Shown piece by piece: positions 6,607 through 6,617 of a stretch of DNA of 6,617 nucleotides (position 1 is the first letter of the stretch; every line of letters starts with the position of its first letter). Under the pieces are notes generated by a model. That model was not told the DNA's origin. It ran no database searches and saw nothing but the letters and a program-made list of their open reading frames with translations. The stretch is from Pseudomonadota bacterium (GTDB lineage: Bacteria > Pseudomonadota > Alphaproteobacteria > Rhizobiales > Rhizobiaceae): NCBI GenBank assembly GCA_023451915.1, contig JAEXXS010000225.1:1-6617 (forward strand), in the 5' to 3' direction. A program made the position numbers and the translations under genes.

Positions 6607-6612
6607 CCTCTC
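6607..6612 (-). promoter_or_regulatory. ribosome binding site of the TetR gene
   Basis: On the minus strand GAGAGG directly abuts the ATG at 6606 but is 9 bases upstream of the ATG at 6597, a normal distance. It therefore selects the shorter protein. The promoter and any operator lie beyond the right edge. Confidence 0.65.
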
Positions 6613-6617
6613 AATAT

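Noticed and set aside
1..6617. CRISPR array, tRNA/rRNA, insertion sequence or prophage parts
   Set aside because: No spaced direct repeats, no tRNA-like cloverleaf, no transposase or integrase, and no terminal inverted repeats were seen on either strand.

Overview
The window looks like ordinary chromosomal sequence from an alphaproteobacterium, most likely the Brucella/Ochrobactrum group or a close Rhizobiales relative. This rests on the moderately high GC content with G/C-rich third codon positions, and on the character of the proteins: a Tat-exported DppA-type binding protein, a membrane GGDEF protein and a TetR regulator with a long basic N-terminal tail. No database search was possible, so the placement is inference.

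From left to right: (1) 2-79 is an open frame that ends 2 bases before the next start and is probably the 3' end of a gene lying outside the window. (2) 82-1515 (+) is a 14-helix DHA2-type MFS drug/metabolite exporter, closest in remembered sequence to E. coli MdtD. (3) 1524-1566 is a strong terminator with A/T runs on both sides, serving both convergent genes. (4) 1596-3188 (-) is a Tat-exported family 5 (DppA/OppA-like) solute-binding protein with no permease or ATPase genes beside it. (5) 3189-3671 is a long, partly AT-rich gap between divergent genes, which must hold both promoters. (6) 3672-4817 (+) is a membrane-bound diguanylate cyclase with an intact GGEEF motif but no RxxD inhibitory site; its best start is TTG. 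(7) 4931-5899 (+) is a glutathionyl-hydroquinone reductase (YqjG/ECM4/Xi-class GST), preceded by a 17-base palindrome. (8) 5926-6597 (-) is a TetR-family repressor, convergent with the GST gene; a hairpin overlaps its stop codon.

The genes do not form one pathway. Strand changes and terminators split the window into short units: the MFS gene with whatever lies to its left, the lone binding protein, the cyclase possibly read through into the GST gene, and the TetR gene. A loose theme is the envelope and stress (efflux, quinone/xenobiotic detoxification, nutrient sensing, c-di-GMP). I found no mobile element, CRISPR array, RNA gene or clear sign of a new multi-gene system. The points most worth a second look are the cyclase without an I-site and its TTG start, the orphan Tat-dependent binding protein with no visible Shine-Dalgarno sequence, and the palindrome before the GST gene.
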